A DNA stretch of 64,000 bases from Hyphodiscus hymeniophilus (Eukaryota; Ascomycota; Leotiomycetes; Helotiales; Hyphodiscaceae), in contig VNKQ01000017.1 of assembly GCA_016508695.1 (NCBI GenBank), forward strand, positions 62,001 through 126,000, given 5' to 3'. Shown one piece after another: positions 23,272 to 34,970 of the stretch. Numbering within the stretch: position 1 is the first letter of the stretch; every line of letters begins with the position of its first letter. The position numbers and the translations under genes are program-made. The notes under the pieces were generated by a model that worked only from the letters and a program-made list of their open reading frames with translations, made no database searches and was not told where the DNA came from.

Positions 23272-24442
23272 GGCTGCTACAGCAAGCCGTGTCTGTACGG
23301 CGTCGGTGTGTAGTCTTTCACGCGTTCGTAAAAGGGTTTCGTGTTGCTGCGATGATATCGGGATGACTTCATAGTCATGCCTGACGGACTGAGGCCAGAC
23401 ATCTTGAAATCAAGGCCCGGGATCTCTTTGCCAACGGAAAGCCGACTACCTGTCATCGAACAGACCACGGTATGCCTTTCAACTTGAGACTACGGGATAT
23501 TGGAAGAAATGTTAGGATAGAGCCGTCCACTTCGATGCTCTGTTTCCAATAAGTCGACACCAGCATGCTCATTATCCCGTGGTCTGGTCACTGGTTATTC
23601 GTCAAAGAACTCCATGCCCCCTTTTCCGTTGCCGGTGATCCAAAGCTCAATTCGAATGTGTTTCATCTGATGTCCATTTCTACTTAGGCTTCATATTTCG
23701 AGTAGCTTTAGTAAGTGTAGGACAACAACTGCCGGCTGCCATTTGGCATCAATTGGCCCACGGGTATCGGCATAGCTCTCAAAGCATCTCCCTATCAAGT
23801 CCAATGTTGTAATTGAGGTCCTGTGCCTTTCCGCTGTTATTAGTGATGACTGTCTTTGTGAAGCCAGAAAGTCACAGTCAGTGGGTTCCAGCCTCGTCCA
23901 TTTCACAGGACTTGACACCGACATCCACCGTAGGGAGCTACGTGCATCTCCAAGATGGCCGTCTAGTACTATATCTATTGGCTATACTCATTAGTTGGCA
24001 GTAAATAATCCATCTCAATTTCCCAAGTCTCCCGTCAAATAGCAGCAGATTCCCGGTTGCCACTTCAACTAAGTCTGAGGAAGGCTCCCGACAGATCTCC
24101 AGTCAACACAAGGTATGCAATTTCTACAAATCTCAATTTTGCCGTCACAACGAGTAAGGAAACTTCAAAGTGACACTAGTACTCGATGAAGGCATCTGGG
24201 AGTCTCTTCGAATGCCCTACTAGCTATCTGCCTACTCGGCATTCGAGGTTCCTTGTTCGCTTGGCTCACCACCGAAGTTCGTTCATCAAGTCTGGAACGT
24301 CAGTCGTCCCTGCCCCTCGTACATTAAACATCCCCTTATACTTCCCATCTTCATCCGTTTCAAGCTTCGACTTTCCTTCGATTCCTTTGCGACAATCATT
24401 TCGTTTTAATTTCTCCTTTCAACTGGGTGCCATCCCCTCATT
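23272..24442. promoter_or_regulatory. Divergent promoter region of palA and the GT31 gene
   Basis: A 1.17-kb interval between two divergent starts with no supported gene. The GT31 side has a pyrimidine-rich leader (CTTTCCTT, CTCCTTTC) just before the ATG, common in fungal 5' leaders. No particular operator could be assigned. Confidence 0.5.
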
Positions 24443-26017
24443 ATGGCTGCCTCGATGACCTCAAATCCCAAGATACTCAATCCTCGAAGTCCGTTTGCAC
24501 GTGTCGTCCTCCTCACAGCGTTTTGTTTGGTCTTCCTCATCGTCACCCTGCGATCAACGACAGATCATGTGCGGAGAATCACAAATCAATTGGACCATGT
24601 GCAAAATGTGCAAGAGCTCTCCGTCGCCCCAGATTGCTCAATGAATACAACGCACCTACAGTCATTACAGCACAAGTACGGACTTACTGATAGAATCGAG
24701 TATGGGAGACGATACGTACGATTTCACCGACAAGACATTCAGCGAAAGGGTTTGACCACAGTGAACGAAGATCTTTTCCCCACTGCATTCGACGCCATCG
24801 ATATTCAAAATCCACCTTCTACCACAACTTGCCTCAAGCCCCTCGAGGTCGCGGTACCCAGATCACCATATCCGAGAACAGTTGATGCGTCAGACTTGCT
24901 CTTTGGTATCTCAACTACCTATGGTCGACTCATTGATCCCAGAACTAGCCCGCTCAAGGAATGGGCACATTGGTTGACAGATGGCAGGGGAAATTCCAAT
25001 GGTGCTGGGCTGATTCTTCGTTTGGTAGACGCTTCAGAGTCCGAGCTCGAGGATACGCGGAGAACAATGGGCTCAATGGGCATTGATGTGAAGGTTTACC
25101 TTTCCAACAGCGCTACGCACATGGCACAACGCTACCTCTCTCTTCTGCCAGCCCTTTACAACGACCCCTCCCGCAAGCATCGTAAATGGCTGGCTATGTG
25201 CGATGATGACACCTTCTTCCCTTCCATGCACGCTCTGCTAGACCGACTGTCCACTTTCGACCACCACTCTGATCTTTACATTGGTACACTATCCGAAGAC
25301 ATTAACAACATCCAACGTCACGGCTCGCAAGCTTTTGGCGGCGCAGGCGTCTTTTTCTCTCTCCACACGGCATCTGTCATCACCAAGCTCCATGATTCAT
25401 GCAGCACAGACCAGAAACTTCAGGAATCGAACACGGGCTGGGGACCACAGGGCGACATCTTACTGCGAAAGTGTATTTACGAAAATACAGAGATTCGTCT
25501 CACAATGCTGCGTGATCTTCACCAACTTGATCTTCAAGGCGATCCGTCAGGGTTCTACGAGGCTGGCCTCGCACCTCTTTCACTTCATCACTTCAAGGGC
25601 GGTTCCTGGCATTGGGCGAAGCCGTACGAAGGTGCACAGATCATACATGGATGTGGAGAGGCATGCTATCTGCAGAGATTCGTGACGACTGACGACTTCA
25701 TCATTAGTAACGGTTACAGTGTTGCTTACTATCCTTATGGGATCCAGTTCGACGTCAACCAGATGGAACGAACATTCTCGGCGGCTCCCGATGACTTCGG
25801 GTCAAATCTCGACTTCATGCTTAGTCCACAGAGAGGAAGTCTAGTAGAAACGGGTAGGAAGGTGGCGTGGGAATTACAAGAGTCCACTATTGAAGCTGAT
25901 GGATCGGTGCGGCAAACGTATATTCGGAAGGCGAATGACCATCGATGGACTGAGAACCCAGGTGGAAAGCAAATGTTCGAAAAGGATGGACTGATGGAAT
26001 TGATTTGGATTTCTTGA
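24443..26017 (+). CDS. GT31-like type II membrane glycosyltransferase (524 aa)
   Basis: Likely Golgi glycosyltransferase of the beta-1,3-glycosyltransferase/fringe-like (GT31) group, adding sugars to glycoproteins or glycans in the lumen; donor and acceptor unknown. Intronless. A short cytoplasmic N-terminus ends in Arg, followed by one signal-anchor helix (VVLLTAFCLVFLIVTL, residues 21-36) and a stem. The catalytic region (about 150-400) shows LLFGISTTYGR, KWLAMCDDDTFFP carrying the DxD metal/nucleotide-sugar motif (residues 254-256), and FGGAGVFFS. It also has a Trp/Gly/Asp element (TGWGPQGDILLRKC) matching the acceptor-side Gly-Asp-rich motif of fringe-type enzymes. Conserved Cys pairs suggest lumenal disulfides. 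Divergently transcribed from palA; co-regulation is not evident. Confidence 0.85.
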   Translation: MAASMTSNPKILNPRSPFARVVLLTAFCLVFLIVTLRSTTDHVRRITNQLDHVQNVQELSVAPDCSMNTTHLQSLQHKYGLTDRIEYGRRYVRFHRQDIQRKGLTTVNEDLFPTAFDAIDIQNPPSTTTCLKPLEVAVPRSPYPRTVDASDLLFGISTTYGRLIDPRTSPLKEWAHWLTDGRGNSNGAGLILRLVDASESELEDTRRTMGSMGIDVKVYLSNSATHMAQRYLSLLPALYNDPSRKHRKWLAMCDDDTFFPSMHALLDRLSTFDHHSDLYIGTLSEDINNIQRHGSQAFGGAGVFFSLHTASVITKLHDSCSTDQKLQESNTGWGPQGDILLRKCIYENTEIRLTMLRDLHQLDLQGDPSGFYEAGLAPLSLHHFKGGSWHWAKPYEGAQIIHGCGEACYLQRFVTTDDFIISNGYSVAYYPYGIQFDVNQMERTFSAAPDDFGSNLDFMLSPQRGSLVETGRKVAWELQESTIEADGSVRQTYIRKANDHRWTENPGGKQMFEKDGLMELIWIS

Positions 26018-27004
26018 CACGGTTATGCCGCTTTCTTTTGTGAGACTTTGGGCACGACCGTACAAATGGCTTCTTGCATACAGATCTTTGGCTTGCGTTG
26101 CAGGGTTTGGTTGTGTACTTGGCGGGCTGAAACGATGATACCACGAGTTGGGATCGAGCTACGTTCATGAGCAATTGGCGTATGGCGCTTGCTGGTGTTT
26201 TGGATTTGCTTACTTTCATGAACATAGATGAACCACAACATCGATACACGGTTGGGGTTAGAACGGCTTCGAAAAGGTTGTGGAATAGATATTGCTTAAT
26301 CACTGGAACCATATACTGCTTTGTCGTCGACGACTTCATTGCCGGTGTGACACTGCTGCTTATGGCATGATCGACTTTCGCGAAGCAGCGAAGCAAGTGC
26401 TTCATGATTTTTTTTGTATGCTTTGCTTCAAGGAGGTCCACACATCTGCGCCACAATTCCCAATTCCATAGGTTGGTGTGCTTTTCCAACCTTCAAGAAT
26501 CCTTCACAGCTTCTCAACGCAGAGCTTCCGTCACACATATCTCAACTCGGGTGTAACCTCGACAAAATAAAGGGGTTATAATAACAGGCCGCCTACCAAG
26601 ATTATCGGGATTCTTATCAATTCAACACATTTTCTAAACTTCATCCAAAAAAATCTGCAACGCGGTTTCCCTTCAAACGTAAACCCATCAGCATGTCACC
26701 TGACTCAAATTTCAGAAATTCTTATCTTATCGCACCAATTCGCGCTATTCCACGCGCTTACGTCCAGCCATGTATCCACTCTACTTGACACACTAGAGCA
26801 TTCAAGACTCCGAAGAGTTCTGAGACGGATACCTGGTACTGCTGTACTCAGTACGATATCCCAGTTCGTCTTAATTCGCTTGTTCCAGAGAGATATTGTT
26901 GCATTGGAAGACTGCTGCACCCAATTCGTCCCACCAGCGCGAGGCAGGAGCCGGAGTATTCTCGGCGACAGGTTTTGTGACTGCGGGAGGCAGCTGAACC
27001 TGAA
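26018..27004. other. Intergenic, 3' flank of GT31 and promoter of GGT
   Basis: Contains the GT31 3' region and a GATAAGATAAG pair (reverse strand, near 26,732). The antisense frames of 143-200 codons are basic, have no splice support and overlap neighbouring genes, so I treat them as chance. Confidence 0.55.
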
Positions 27005-29288
27005 ATGATGGGTAAGCCAAGCCCAAGCACCCTCCGAGTCCAAAAGCACTGCATCATAGTCTCGCTCGGGACCCCAGTCCATTGGGGATTCTGATATACC
27101 TAGAATCTGGGCAAGCAATGGCTGATAAAATCCCAAGGTTTTCCATCGAAGAAGTTATCCGCTGCACTCTACATTGGGCTAGCAGCCCTGAACATTTGCA
27201 GCGCATTACCAGATGTACTTGCTCCTTCCTTGGAGGCTAGGAGAGCGGTGGCTTGTGAGAGCAAAGCTTGCAGTCAGGTCGGGATTGATCTTCTAGAAAG
27301 AGGTGTATGTCGCGTGCTCCTTGCCCAATTCAGAGGCTTGGACAGAAGGGCTGACGGATCATGTGACAGGGAAATGCAGCTGATGCGCTGGTCGGGACCA
27401 CTTTGTGTGTTGGTGTCATTGGTGAGTTGGGGGTCTTGGGCTAGGATGGGGTTAGGTGCTGATCTGGGCAGGCATGCAGCATAGTGGGATTGGTGGTGGA
27501 GGGTTTATGTTGGTGAGGGATTCCGAGGGCCATTATGAATCGATTGGTACGATCAGCCTGTCTGTGTGCTTATCGGGACAACACTAATCTGTTAACAGAC
27601 TTTCGGGAAACTGCACCAGCTGCGGCATCTGAAGACATGTATCGAGGGAATTGGATGGGAAGTGTCATCAGTGGGCTTGCAAGCGGAGTTCCTGGTGATG
27701 TGAAAGGATTGGAGTATTTGCATAAAAAATATGGTGTAAGTCAGCCAGACGAGAGTGCAGAGATCGGTATTGACATTCGAAGGCGCTTCCCTGGAGAGCG
27801 GTCGTCAATCCTGCTGTTCATATTGCCAGAAATGGGTTTCTAGGTAAAATCACTTGGTGAAGACTAGAAGAAACTGAAACTGATGGAGTCAACAGTTACT
27901 GAGGATCTTGTTCGATATATGCGTGGTGCACAACTTGTGACGAATTCGAGTTTCTTGATTGAGGATCCTGACTTTGCTGTCGATTTTGCTCCAAATGGTA
28001 AGTCGAAAAGCCCATGAAGAGATATGGCTAATCAATCTAGGTACTCTTCTCGGATTGAACGAAACAATGACAAGAAAGAGATATGCAGAGTGAGTAATCC
28101 GGTTGTTCTTATGTCATTGATGTTGATTGTCTGCAGTACACTTGAACAAATCGCATTGTATGGCTCAAAAGCATTCTACGAAGGAGAGATAGGTATGTCT
28201 CCCACTATGGGCCGAAATTCAATCTAACCAGTCTAGCAAATTACACTGTAAATGCTCTTCAGGCAGCCAACGGCACAATGACGCTAGAAGACCTCAAAAA
28301 CTATGAAGTGTCAATCCGCAAACCCATCGACATCACCTACAGAGGCTACAAACTGTACTCAACCGGCGCTCCTTCCGGCGGATCCGTTGCACTGAGCATC
28401 CTAAAGATTATCGAAGGGTACGACATGAGTGATCCATCAATGCTCAATCTCAGCACACATCGACTGGACGAAGCTATGCGTTTCTCCTATGGTGCTCGAG
28501 CCGAGCTGGGAGATCCCGATTTCTTCAATTACATGATTGACTTTGAGGCAGCGATGCTGGAGCCGAAGACGGCGCAAGATATTAGAGACAGGATCTTAGA
28601 TGATAGGACCCAGGATCCCAAGGCTTATGACCCGAAGGGTTATAAGCAGCCGGAAAATCACGGGACGAGTCATATCGTTACTGCCGATGCGAGTGGGATG
28701 ACGGTTACGCTGACGAGTACGGTCAACCTTCTTTTCGGATCCCGACTTGTGGTCCCCGAGACTGGTATGTCTTCTCTCTGCCTACATCTTCTATAGTTCT
28801 AATATGTAAAAGGCGTGATAATGAACAACGAAATGAATGACTTCTCCATACCTGGCAAAACTAACGAGTTCGGATACGTTCCCTCGCCCATAAACTACAT
28901 CCGACCCCACAAACGACCCCTCTCCTCCATAACACCCATCATCGTCGAGCACCCAAACGGAACCCTCTACATCTCCATTGGTGCTGCAGGCGGTTCGAGG
29001 ATCATCACATCAACAGTCCAAGCTCTCTGGCATGTCTTAGATCATAATATGACGCTGCCTGAAGCGTTGAAAGAGCCCAGGATTCACGACCAGCTGTTAC
29101 CCGATGTAACGTCCTTTGAACGTTCGTATGACCAGAGCACGGTACAGAGTATGAGGGACAGGAAACATAATGTGGTGTGGGCGGGAGAGAATCAGAGTGC
29201 CGTGCAGGGTGTGAGGATGTTTGGGGATGGAAGTTTTGAGGCGGCGAGTGAGCCGAGACAGGTTGATAGTGGAGGATTGGTGTTATAG
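27005..29288 (+). CDS. Gamma-glutamyltranspeptidase, secretory (569 aa, 11 exons)
   Basis: N-terminal nucleophile hydrolase that cleaves or transfers the gamma-glutamyl group of glutathione and its conjugates; probably vacuolar or secreted. Exons: 27005-27011, 27138-27304, 27370-27421, 27472-27546, 27599-27735, 27783-27843, 27896-27997, 28041-28089, 28137-28192, 28237-28764, 28813-29288. Frame closes at every junction. Landmarks: signal-like helix (LSAALYIGLAALNICSALP), RGGNAADALVGTTLC, GIGGGGFMLVRD, DFRETAPAAA, SGVPGDVKGLEYLHKKYG, APSGGSVALSILKI, the autocleavage/nucleophile site NHGTSHIV (Thr becomes the new N-terminus) and the GVIMNNEMNDFS glycine loop of the small subunit. The 7-nt first exon joined through a CAAG acceptor is the weakest point. 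It is preferred because it supplies the only in-frame ATG and a proper signal peptide. Confidence 0.9.
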
Positions 29289-29877
29289 AGGTGTGAATAT
29301 GTATATATATATACAGACATATCAGATAGAGTAGACATATTGGATAATTTTCAGACGTCGCGTCTTCCTGGTGAAGCCAGCTGGCAACTGAATGCCAACG
29401 GCAGGCTTGTATTGCCCAACCCACTTTTATCTTCTTCGCTTTTGCTCGTATATGGTACAATGATGTTATCCCTTCCAGCATATACGATGGGGTGAGGCCA
29501 AAACCTAATACTATCTTTTTTCTCGTTCATAAATCAAGGACGCTACTGGGCGAAAACGACAACAAGAACAACATGAGAGAGGGAAGCAAGGAACAAAATC
29601 AACGCACCAATCTCTGTACCAGTTAACGGTGAAATCAATCCATCAATGTTTCATGGATTGTCAAGACAGGATGACTGATCATAGTAAGAGGTTCAAGAAA
29701 TCGGAAGCACCGAATCTTACAGACCTTCATCTCGAGTGTCAATCTCTTCAAGTACAGATCATATCTCACATGACTCCAGGGAGGTATGATGGGATCAGAA
29801 TCAGGAGATCGCCATGCCGCGCGCTGCCTTCTATCCTCCAGCCAAAGCCACATCGTATCAAGCATCACGAGGCCCCC
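29289..29877. other. Convergent spacer
   Basis: Holds the 3' ends of the GGT gene and of the facing hypothetical gene, plus a short TA repeat (TATATATATA near 29,300). No gene seen. Confidence 0.6.
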
Positions 29878-30627
29878 TCAGGTTAACCTCACCAAGTCAC
29901 CATACCATCGATACCAGACACCAAAGTCCTCCATCACGAGGCTGCGTTCCGATGGATTAAGAATGCCTCCCTTTCGTAGCTTCTGTATGGCGGATAGAAG
30001 ATCCGATTTCTCGAGTATGCGGACGTGCAGAGATTGGAGGTATGCGTAAAGAAACCTCTCAGCTTTTCCCCATTTGTTATTTGCACCAGCCTCTTCTGGG
30101 AAGCTTGGAGATCTTGACATTGTTGCTAGGTTCTGTTGATTTTCAATGTCAGCAGTGGAGGATTGGTGATTTGGAGAGATTAATAGGTAGATAGATCATA
30201 CGATGAGAACTCTCACTTGCTTGTTGAACTCTGCTAGCTCGAATTCACTGGGGATGTTTCCATGAAGAAGGGAGGTGGTTCTTGTCCTTACTTTTCTTGC
30301 CAGAGCTGGAATATATACTCTGAACGACCCAAAGAAAGCGACGGGGATGGTGTTGTAGATGAAACGGAGTTGTTGAAGGAGTCTGGTAGAATATTCACGA
30401 ACCAGCACACGGATCAGTACATATGAGCCGCACAAAGAACTCAAACACCTCTCAAGAGATGTGTCTGAATGTATCTTATCTTGCCAAAGGTTTTGAGCGG
30501 TCCCGCAAGAATGGGGGCGGAGTCCGGCATGACAACGTATGTACAAAGCAGCAGAGATTGAAAATGATGCTACAGGGAACACTTTGGATTGGGGTTCTGG
30601 TGGGCAGTAGGTGGTCGGAGGCATCAT
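29878..30627 (-). CDS. Hypothetical protein (about 221 aa, 2 exons)
   Basis: Two frames join through one intron (30216-30133) with GTGAGA donor, TGCTGAC branch point and AACAG acceptor. The junction reads FNKQ-NLATMSRSPSF. The C-terminal 85 residues look like a helical domain (KAERFLYAYLQSLHVRILEK, DLLSAIQKLRKGGILNPSER, EDFGVWYRWYGDLVRLT). The upstream part contains FGSFRVYIPALARKVRTR. I do not recognise a family. The ATG at 30627 is only the first available; N-terminal composition (Cys/Pro/Ser) is poor, so the gene may begin further in or have another intron. Confidence 0.4.
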
Positions 30628-30636
30628 GCAACACAA

Positions 30637-32514
30637 AGGCAGTGTCTGACAAGGTCTTTCGCTGAACGATGTTCTTTTGTGTTTCTATCCTGCTTCAAGC
30701 TCACAACCATTACTGCTACTGCACTGTTCTCGTCTTTTGTATTTGCTCGAAATATCTACTCTCTCTGAATCGTCGGTAGACTGGGTTGTGTCTGTAAGTT
30801 AACGGCTCCGAACAGAACATGAGATGAATGACCAGCATACCAGGCTCAACCTGTATTGAGTTCAAGTACTCGTAAGAACGTCAGTTCTTTCTGGTGAACT
30901 GTAGTATCTCGCCAAAAGAAGTAAAAGCTCGCTTCACTGTTGCGACTCGCTGCGCTGTCACGTGAAGTGTTGCTGTTGATGTTTGCTGTCTGTGTCACGT
31001 GCGTTGCAACATTCATGACGTTAAACACTCTTGATTTCAAAAAACTGTTGATTCAGAAGAGGTTCTTGTATGCTTTGTTCTGCATACTTTTGTTCAAGGG
31101 TCATTTCCTTATCGGTGCTTTGAAGAAGCTTAAAGCTTGCCTTACGTTCCCAGCTGGAGAACTCGACATCGTTGATAATCTCGGCAAGTTAAGTAACCGT
31201 TCCGCAAACTGCTGTCTTCGAAAAGACCCGTCGGGTTGAGCTACCTCTTCCCGGAGGTATACGTTTATTCTTATTTGCTGATCTAAAGGTCATTTTGTTT
31301 AGGGGCGATCGAGGTAGAGTGAGCGATTTGCGTAAGTCCTCCAGGTTGTTGGTCTAATTATTGTGTACCTGAAGATGCTGTTCTCTATTATCAGTATCGA
31401 TGTAGAGATGGCGAATAGTACAAAAGAGAGAGCGCGGCGCAAGGAGGCAGGATGTTCGTGTGGGATCTCTCGAAGGGCTGGGAATCTGCTGCAACCCCGT
31501 GCTGCAGGATGAAACCCTCGATATGGAGATATTGTCCAAAGTCTCTTCGAGAGTCGATATGAAGATTCTGGGGATTCCTTAGCTGTGTGAGTATCGAGTA
31601 ATCTGTCAACAACGGTGGAGGGCTTGTCACATAACGAGACCCCCTTCATGGGTATCTCACCTTCAAGGAATATGTAGCTACAAACAGAGCTCGAGAGCCT
31701 GCACAAGCTGTTGATAGATTCGAAATGTTTGGAGGAAAATGAGATGTTGTATTCGACTTGTAGATCAATATTTGAGGGCACATTTTGATTTCGCATTCTG
31801 AGATCCCCAGTACCGAGTTTCCAAACAGCTCAAAATACCTCGTCTTGAAATTCTTCCCATGTCACCCATTCCAGGGAATGCCACGGTCTCATCACCTTAC
31901 TAAGAACTTCTCAGATCGGAACGCTAGAAGCCGCTCTCTGGCGGTCTGGATGTCCTCGCCTTTGACCCCCGACACGAGTGAATTTATCGGACGACAAAAC
32001 TGGAAGAACATCTGTTTGCTTCGCAGATATGCTATGTCAAAGTCGGGGAGCATTTGCGAAGACATCCTAAGCTTACTCATGCTCGTTCAACGCAAACAGT
32101 TCAAAGTCGAGCAGCAACTGTTGAGAAAACTCCTTCTTCACAGACCTGGCAAGCCAAGATCAGCAATGAAAAAGCTCTTCGCATCGACTGGAGACAGTGT
32201 GATACCAGTGACACAGTGTCAAGTAGCATGAGCAAGCTCAGAGACTCCTCAACAGGCAACAAAAATAAGTATAATCAAAGTTCCGACCTTAGTCGGATTT
32301 CAGAGATTAAACTGAAAAGAACAGATACTACACTTGATCTAAGCCAATAGGCAACTGGTAGTGAATTAGCAAATGCTGAGTCTGGGGGTGATTGTTGAAC
32401 ACTTACAGAGAGCTGAGGAAGGAAAAAAAGAAGTTCAGAAGAAGAGGTCGAATATATGCAAAAAAATTCCACGCTAGTCCTCTAGTGAAGCGACCGCTTT
32501 GGCGATGCTTCCTT
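30637..32514. other. Region of ambiguous coding traces
   Basis: Minus-strand stretches at 31.3-32.08 kb look partly coding: MLPDFDIAYLRSKQMFFQF and GEDIQTARERLLAFRSEKFL before a GTAAGG donor, then WHSLEWVTWEEFQDEVF with an in-frame TGA, then LGTGDLRMRNQNVPSN. On the plus strand, 32,054-32,350 reads as a polar Ser/Lys-rich frame (KISNEKALRIDWRQCD). They cannot both be genes and none forms a clean model. I take this as an eroded gene or genes, unassigned. Confidence 0.3.
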
Positions 32515-32770
32515 GAGGGTGCAGAAAAAAGTGGCCTTATTTGGCTTGTGCGCAACCACCAAAATCGAGAAATCTATTATGTCTAATACTTCGTCATTTG
32601 ACCCTAACGATGTCTATAATCATGTAGTCTTATGGTGTTTTTATTATACTTGTCCAATTGAGTCTTAAAGACCAGCTTGAGTCACAATTGTGGTTGTTTT
32701 GATGTAAATAAAGCTAAGATTTTTGGTGGTTGCACACGAACCAAATAAGGCCACTTTTTTCTGCACCCTC
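32515..32770. mobile_element. MITE-like element, 256 bp with 50-bp terminal inverted repeats
   Basis: Left end GAGGGTGCAGAAAAAAGTGG onward (32515-32564) matches the reverse complement of the right end (32721-32770) at 47 of 50 positions; the three differences are transitions. The repeat may extend a few bases outward (CCTTGAGGG against CCTAGAGGG). The ~156 bp interior is AT-rich and non-coding. A target duplication is not clear: flanks offer CTT/CTT or a partial TA. Size and structure fit a non-autonomous DNA transposon; the superfamily is not determined. Confidence 0.8.
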
Positions 32771-33809
32771 TAGGCTTCTCCGCAGAGTTTGTGTCGTTTG
32801 CTCAAATGGCTCAATCGAGCTCTCGCCTCTGCTGCCCCGCAATCTGTTCTGGATATTGACGAAAGCCCCCTCTTCTTTTCATCGCCGCTCTCTTTGCTTT
32901 CGGTGTTTCGCAGCAAAAGCCTTATGTACTGTTTATCGATATCTACAATTGCAATATCTTTTGCACTTACTGTCCACTGGTTTAAGACAACGTTAGTATC
33001 AGCTCTTCGAATCATTATCTGAAGTTTCTGAATCTTGGCAGAGGAAACATTGATTAAGGATTAGAGCTTCCCAAGCACTTTTGTCTGTGGGTCAAAGCTA
33101 CAGAGGTCATTAAGGTATCCATGAAAGTTCATGGCCAAGAACACCAACTCGAAACAAAAAAGAACCACTGCTCCCAGAATTTTTCTAGACATTGTAATTG
33201 TCGCCACTGACTGCCTGCATTCCAAGATAGCAGGAGCCATGGCTAATTGTTCTCTGCTTGGCATTTGGACGCTGCGACCTTCAGACTCTTGAGCAGCGTA
33301 GAATCGAAAATCCCCTCAACTGCTTGACAACCACGCTGCAGAAACCAGATTAGTTGGATTAGTTCCTACCATCACCATCATCTCTTCACGTCATCTCATG
33401 GTTGAAATATCAATATAAGTCATTTCATTCAAAGCAACTGGGCTTGATTGCTCCTATTTACCTTCCCTCTCCATTTTCGAAACATTCTATGCTGTGAGAT
33501 CGTGGGACTTTCTAGTACGGCTGTCCCAAGAGGTTGGATAATTCTACTATTCTTTTACTGTATTGACTCCTTTCGACGTGTTTCACGGTGTGATATTTGA
33601 TGAGGTCATTATCGGGCAACGAGGTCTCGAAAAGATGTTTAGTGTGAGCTTCACAGCTGGAATAAAAATTTGACTCGAAATATTCGAGATCTATCTCTTA
33701 CATCAGCGGGGTATCGTTCTATAGTCCTAACAATCCATCCAGTCTATGTCTCGGTTCCACGAATTTCTTCTGAGGATTGGCTATGCAGCCTAGTCAGCCA
33801 ATACCCATT
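32771..33809. other. Spacer with a possible truncated gene beside the MITE
   Basis: On the minus strand, 33.2-32.77 kb contains MSRKILGAVVLFCFELVFLA (signal-anchor-like) and, after a possible intron, WTVSAKDIAIVDIDKQYI, ending in a TAG at the junction with the MITE terminus. This could be a small gene cut by the element. The 33.3-33.8 kb part is the downstream flank of the dehydrogenase gene. Support is weak. Confidence 0.3.
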
Positions 33810-34970
33810 TTAGGGCTCTGGTACACCCCCTCTCTGCACCAATTTCATCATCTCATCTTTATACAACGCCAGCTCGACGGCTCTCCTAATCCCCTCCTCC
33901 ACGCCCACTGTCGGATTATAGCCCAACCTCGCCCTCGCCTTCTCAATCGAAAACCAAGTCCCCTTATCGAGAGCCAAAACATCCTTCCTTGTCACATCAG
34001 GTTTCTTTGTCCCGAGTGTGAAGATGAAGTAAAGCCATTCAGTAAGGCCGACTGTGGAGAGAACCAAACTTGTCGATACAACCCTGATGTCTTTCTTTTC
34101 GGACCGATCCCCAGCCATCACCCACACCTTCCGCGCGAAGTCGTAAAATTTCAAAGGTTGCCCGTCCGTGATGAAGAACGCTTCGCCGTCGACCTTCTGC
34201 TCATGGTGACTGAGTAATGTCTTCGAAGCCATGATGTGCGCGTCGACGGCATTCCCAACATACACGTGCTCGAAAACTTTCTTGTTTGGACCAATTTGCA
34301 GCGTCGCCTGCCCTTTCCGCATCAAACCGAGGGTGCTGGGAATCAGATATGGATCGCCTTCGCCGTAGATGAGTGGGAGGCGCAAACATGTTGTATGGAG
34401 ATTAGCTGAGTTGGCTTCAAGGACCAACGCATCTGCAATCCCCTTTGCCTTTTGAAATGGCGTTCCCTTCGAAGATGCGGAATACAGCTGGGCGGATTCT
34501 TCTGTGAGCATACTATTTGTCGGCGAGAGCATGACGGCCGATTCCGAAGAAGTGAAGACGAGCGCCTGAACAAACGGACTTTTGGCGGCACATTTCAACA
34601 GTACCTGAGTACCAACTACAATAGTGCGTTGAATCTCCGCGGGACTGGCAGAGGATTGCGGCGAGCAGCAGTGGAAGATTACTCTGGGTTGAATCTTGAA
34701 CAGAAGCGCTTTCATGCGACTTTCATTCGTGATGTCTCCTGCGAAGTATCCCGCTCCGTCATGTTGATTCCCGTTGGGCGTCCGACTGACGACGGAGACG
34801 GAGGAACATTCTGGGTCTTGTAGCAATGCGCTGACGAGATTGGAACCTAGAAATCTACTTTCTTAGCTGCGAAAGTTCAGCAGAGGAAGTTGGTCTTACC
34901 CGCTACCTCCTATTACAAGGACGGCGCCCAATGCTGGAAATTGAGGAGATTCTGGTCCAGGAGTCTCCAT
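33810..34970 (-). CDS. 3beta-HSD/Erg26-like NAD(P)-dependent dehydrogenase (371 aa, 2 exons)
   Basis: Extended short-chain dehydrogenase of the 3beta-hydroxysteroid dehydrogenase / sterol-4alpha-carboxylate 3-dehydrogenase type. Exon 1 (34970-34900) and exon 2 (34854-33810) join through a 45-nt intron. The acceptor GTAG at 34855, not the nearer CTAG, restores the Rossmann motif GGSGFLGSNLV. Other landmarks: RVIFHCCSPQSS, ALVFTSSESAV, CLRLPLIYGEGDP, HVYVGNAVDAHIMA, FFITDGQP and LGYNPTVGVEEGI, plus a hydrophobic segment (LTEWLYFIFTLG) typical of the membrane-bound sterol branch. The usual catalytic YxxxK appears here as FQKAK: Phe replaces Tyr in PFQKAKGIADA. So it may act on another substrate, use another Tyr (LYSASSK lies close by), or be a paralogue with altered activity. 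True ERG26 is usually single-copy and Tyr-containing. Same strand as the DUF1749 and ABC genes. Confidence 0.85.

Noticed and set aside
25887..26489. 200-codon minus-strand frame over the 3' end of the GT31 gene
   Set aside because: Basic low-information sequence, half of it antisense to a well-supported gene; no splice or domain support.
26705..27136. 143-codon minus-strand frame upstream of GGT
   Set aside because: Overlaps the promoter, first exon and first intron of GGT on the other strand; no recognisable domain, and non-ATG initiation is likely.
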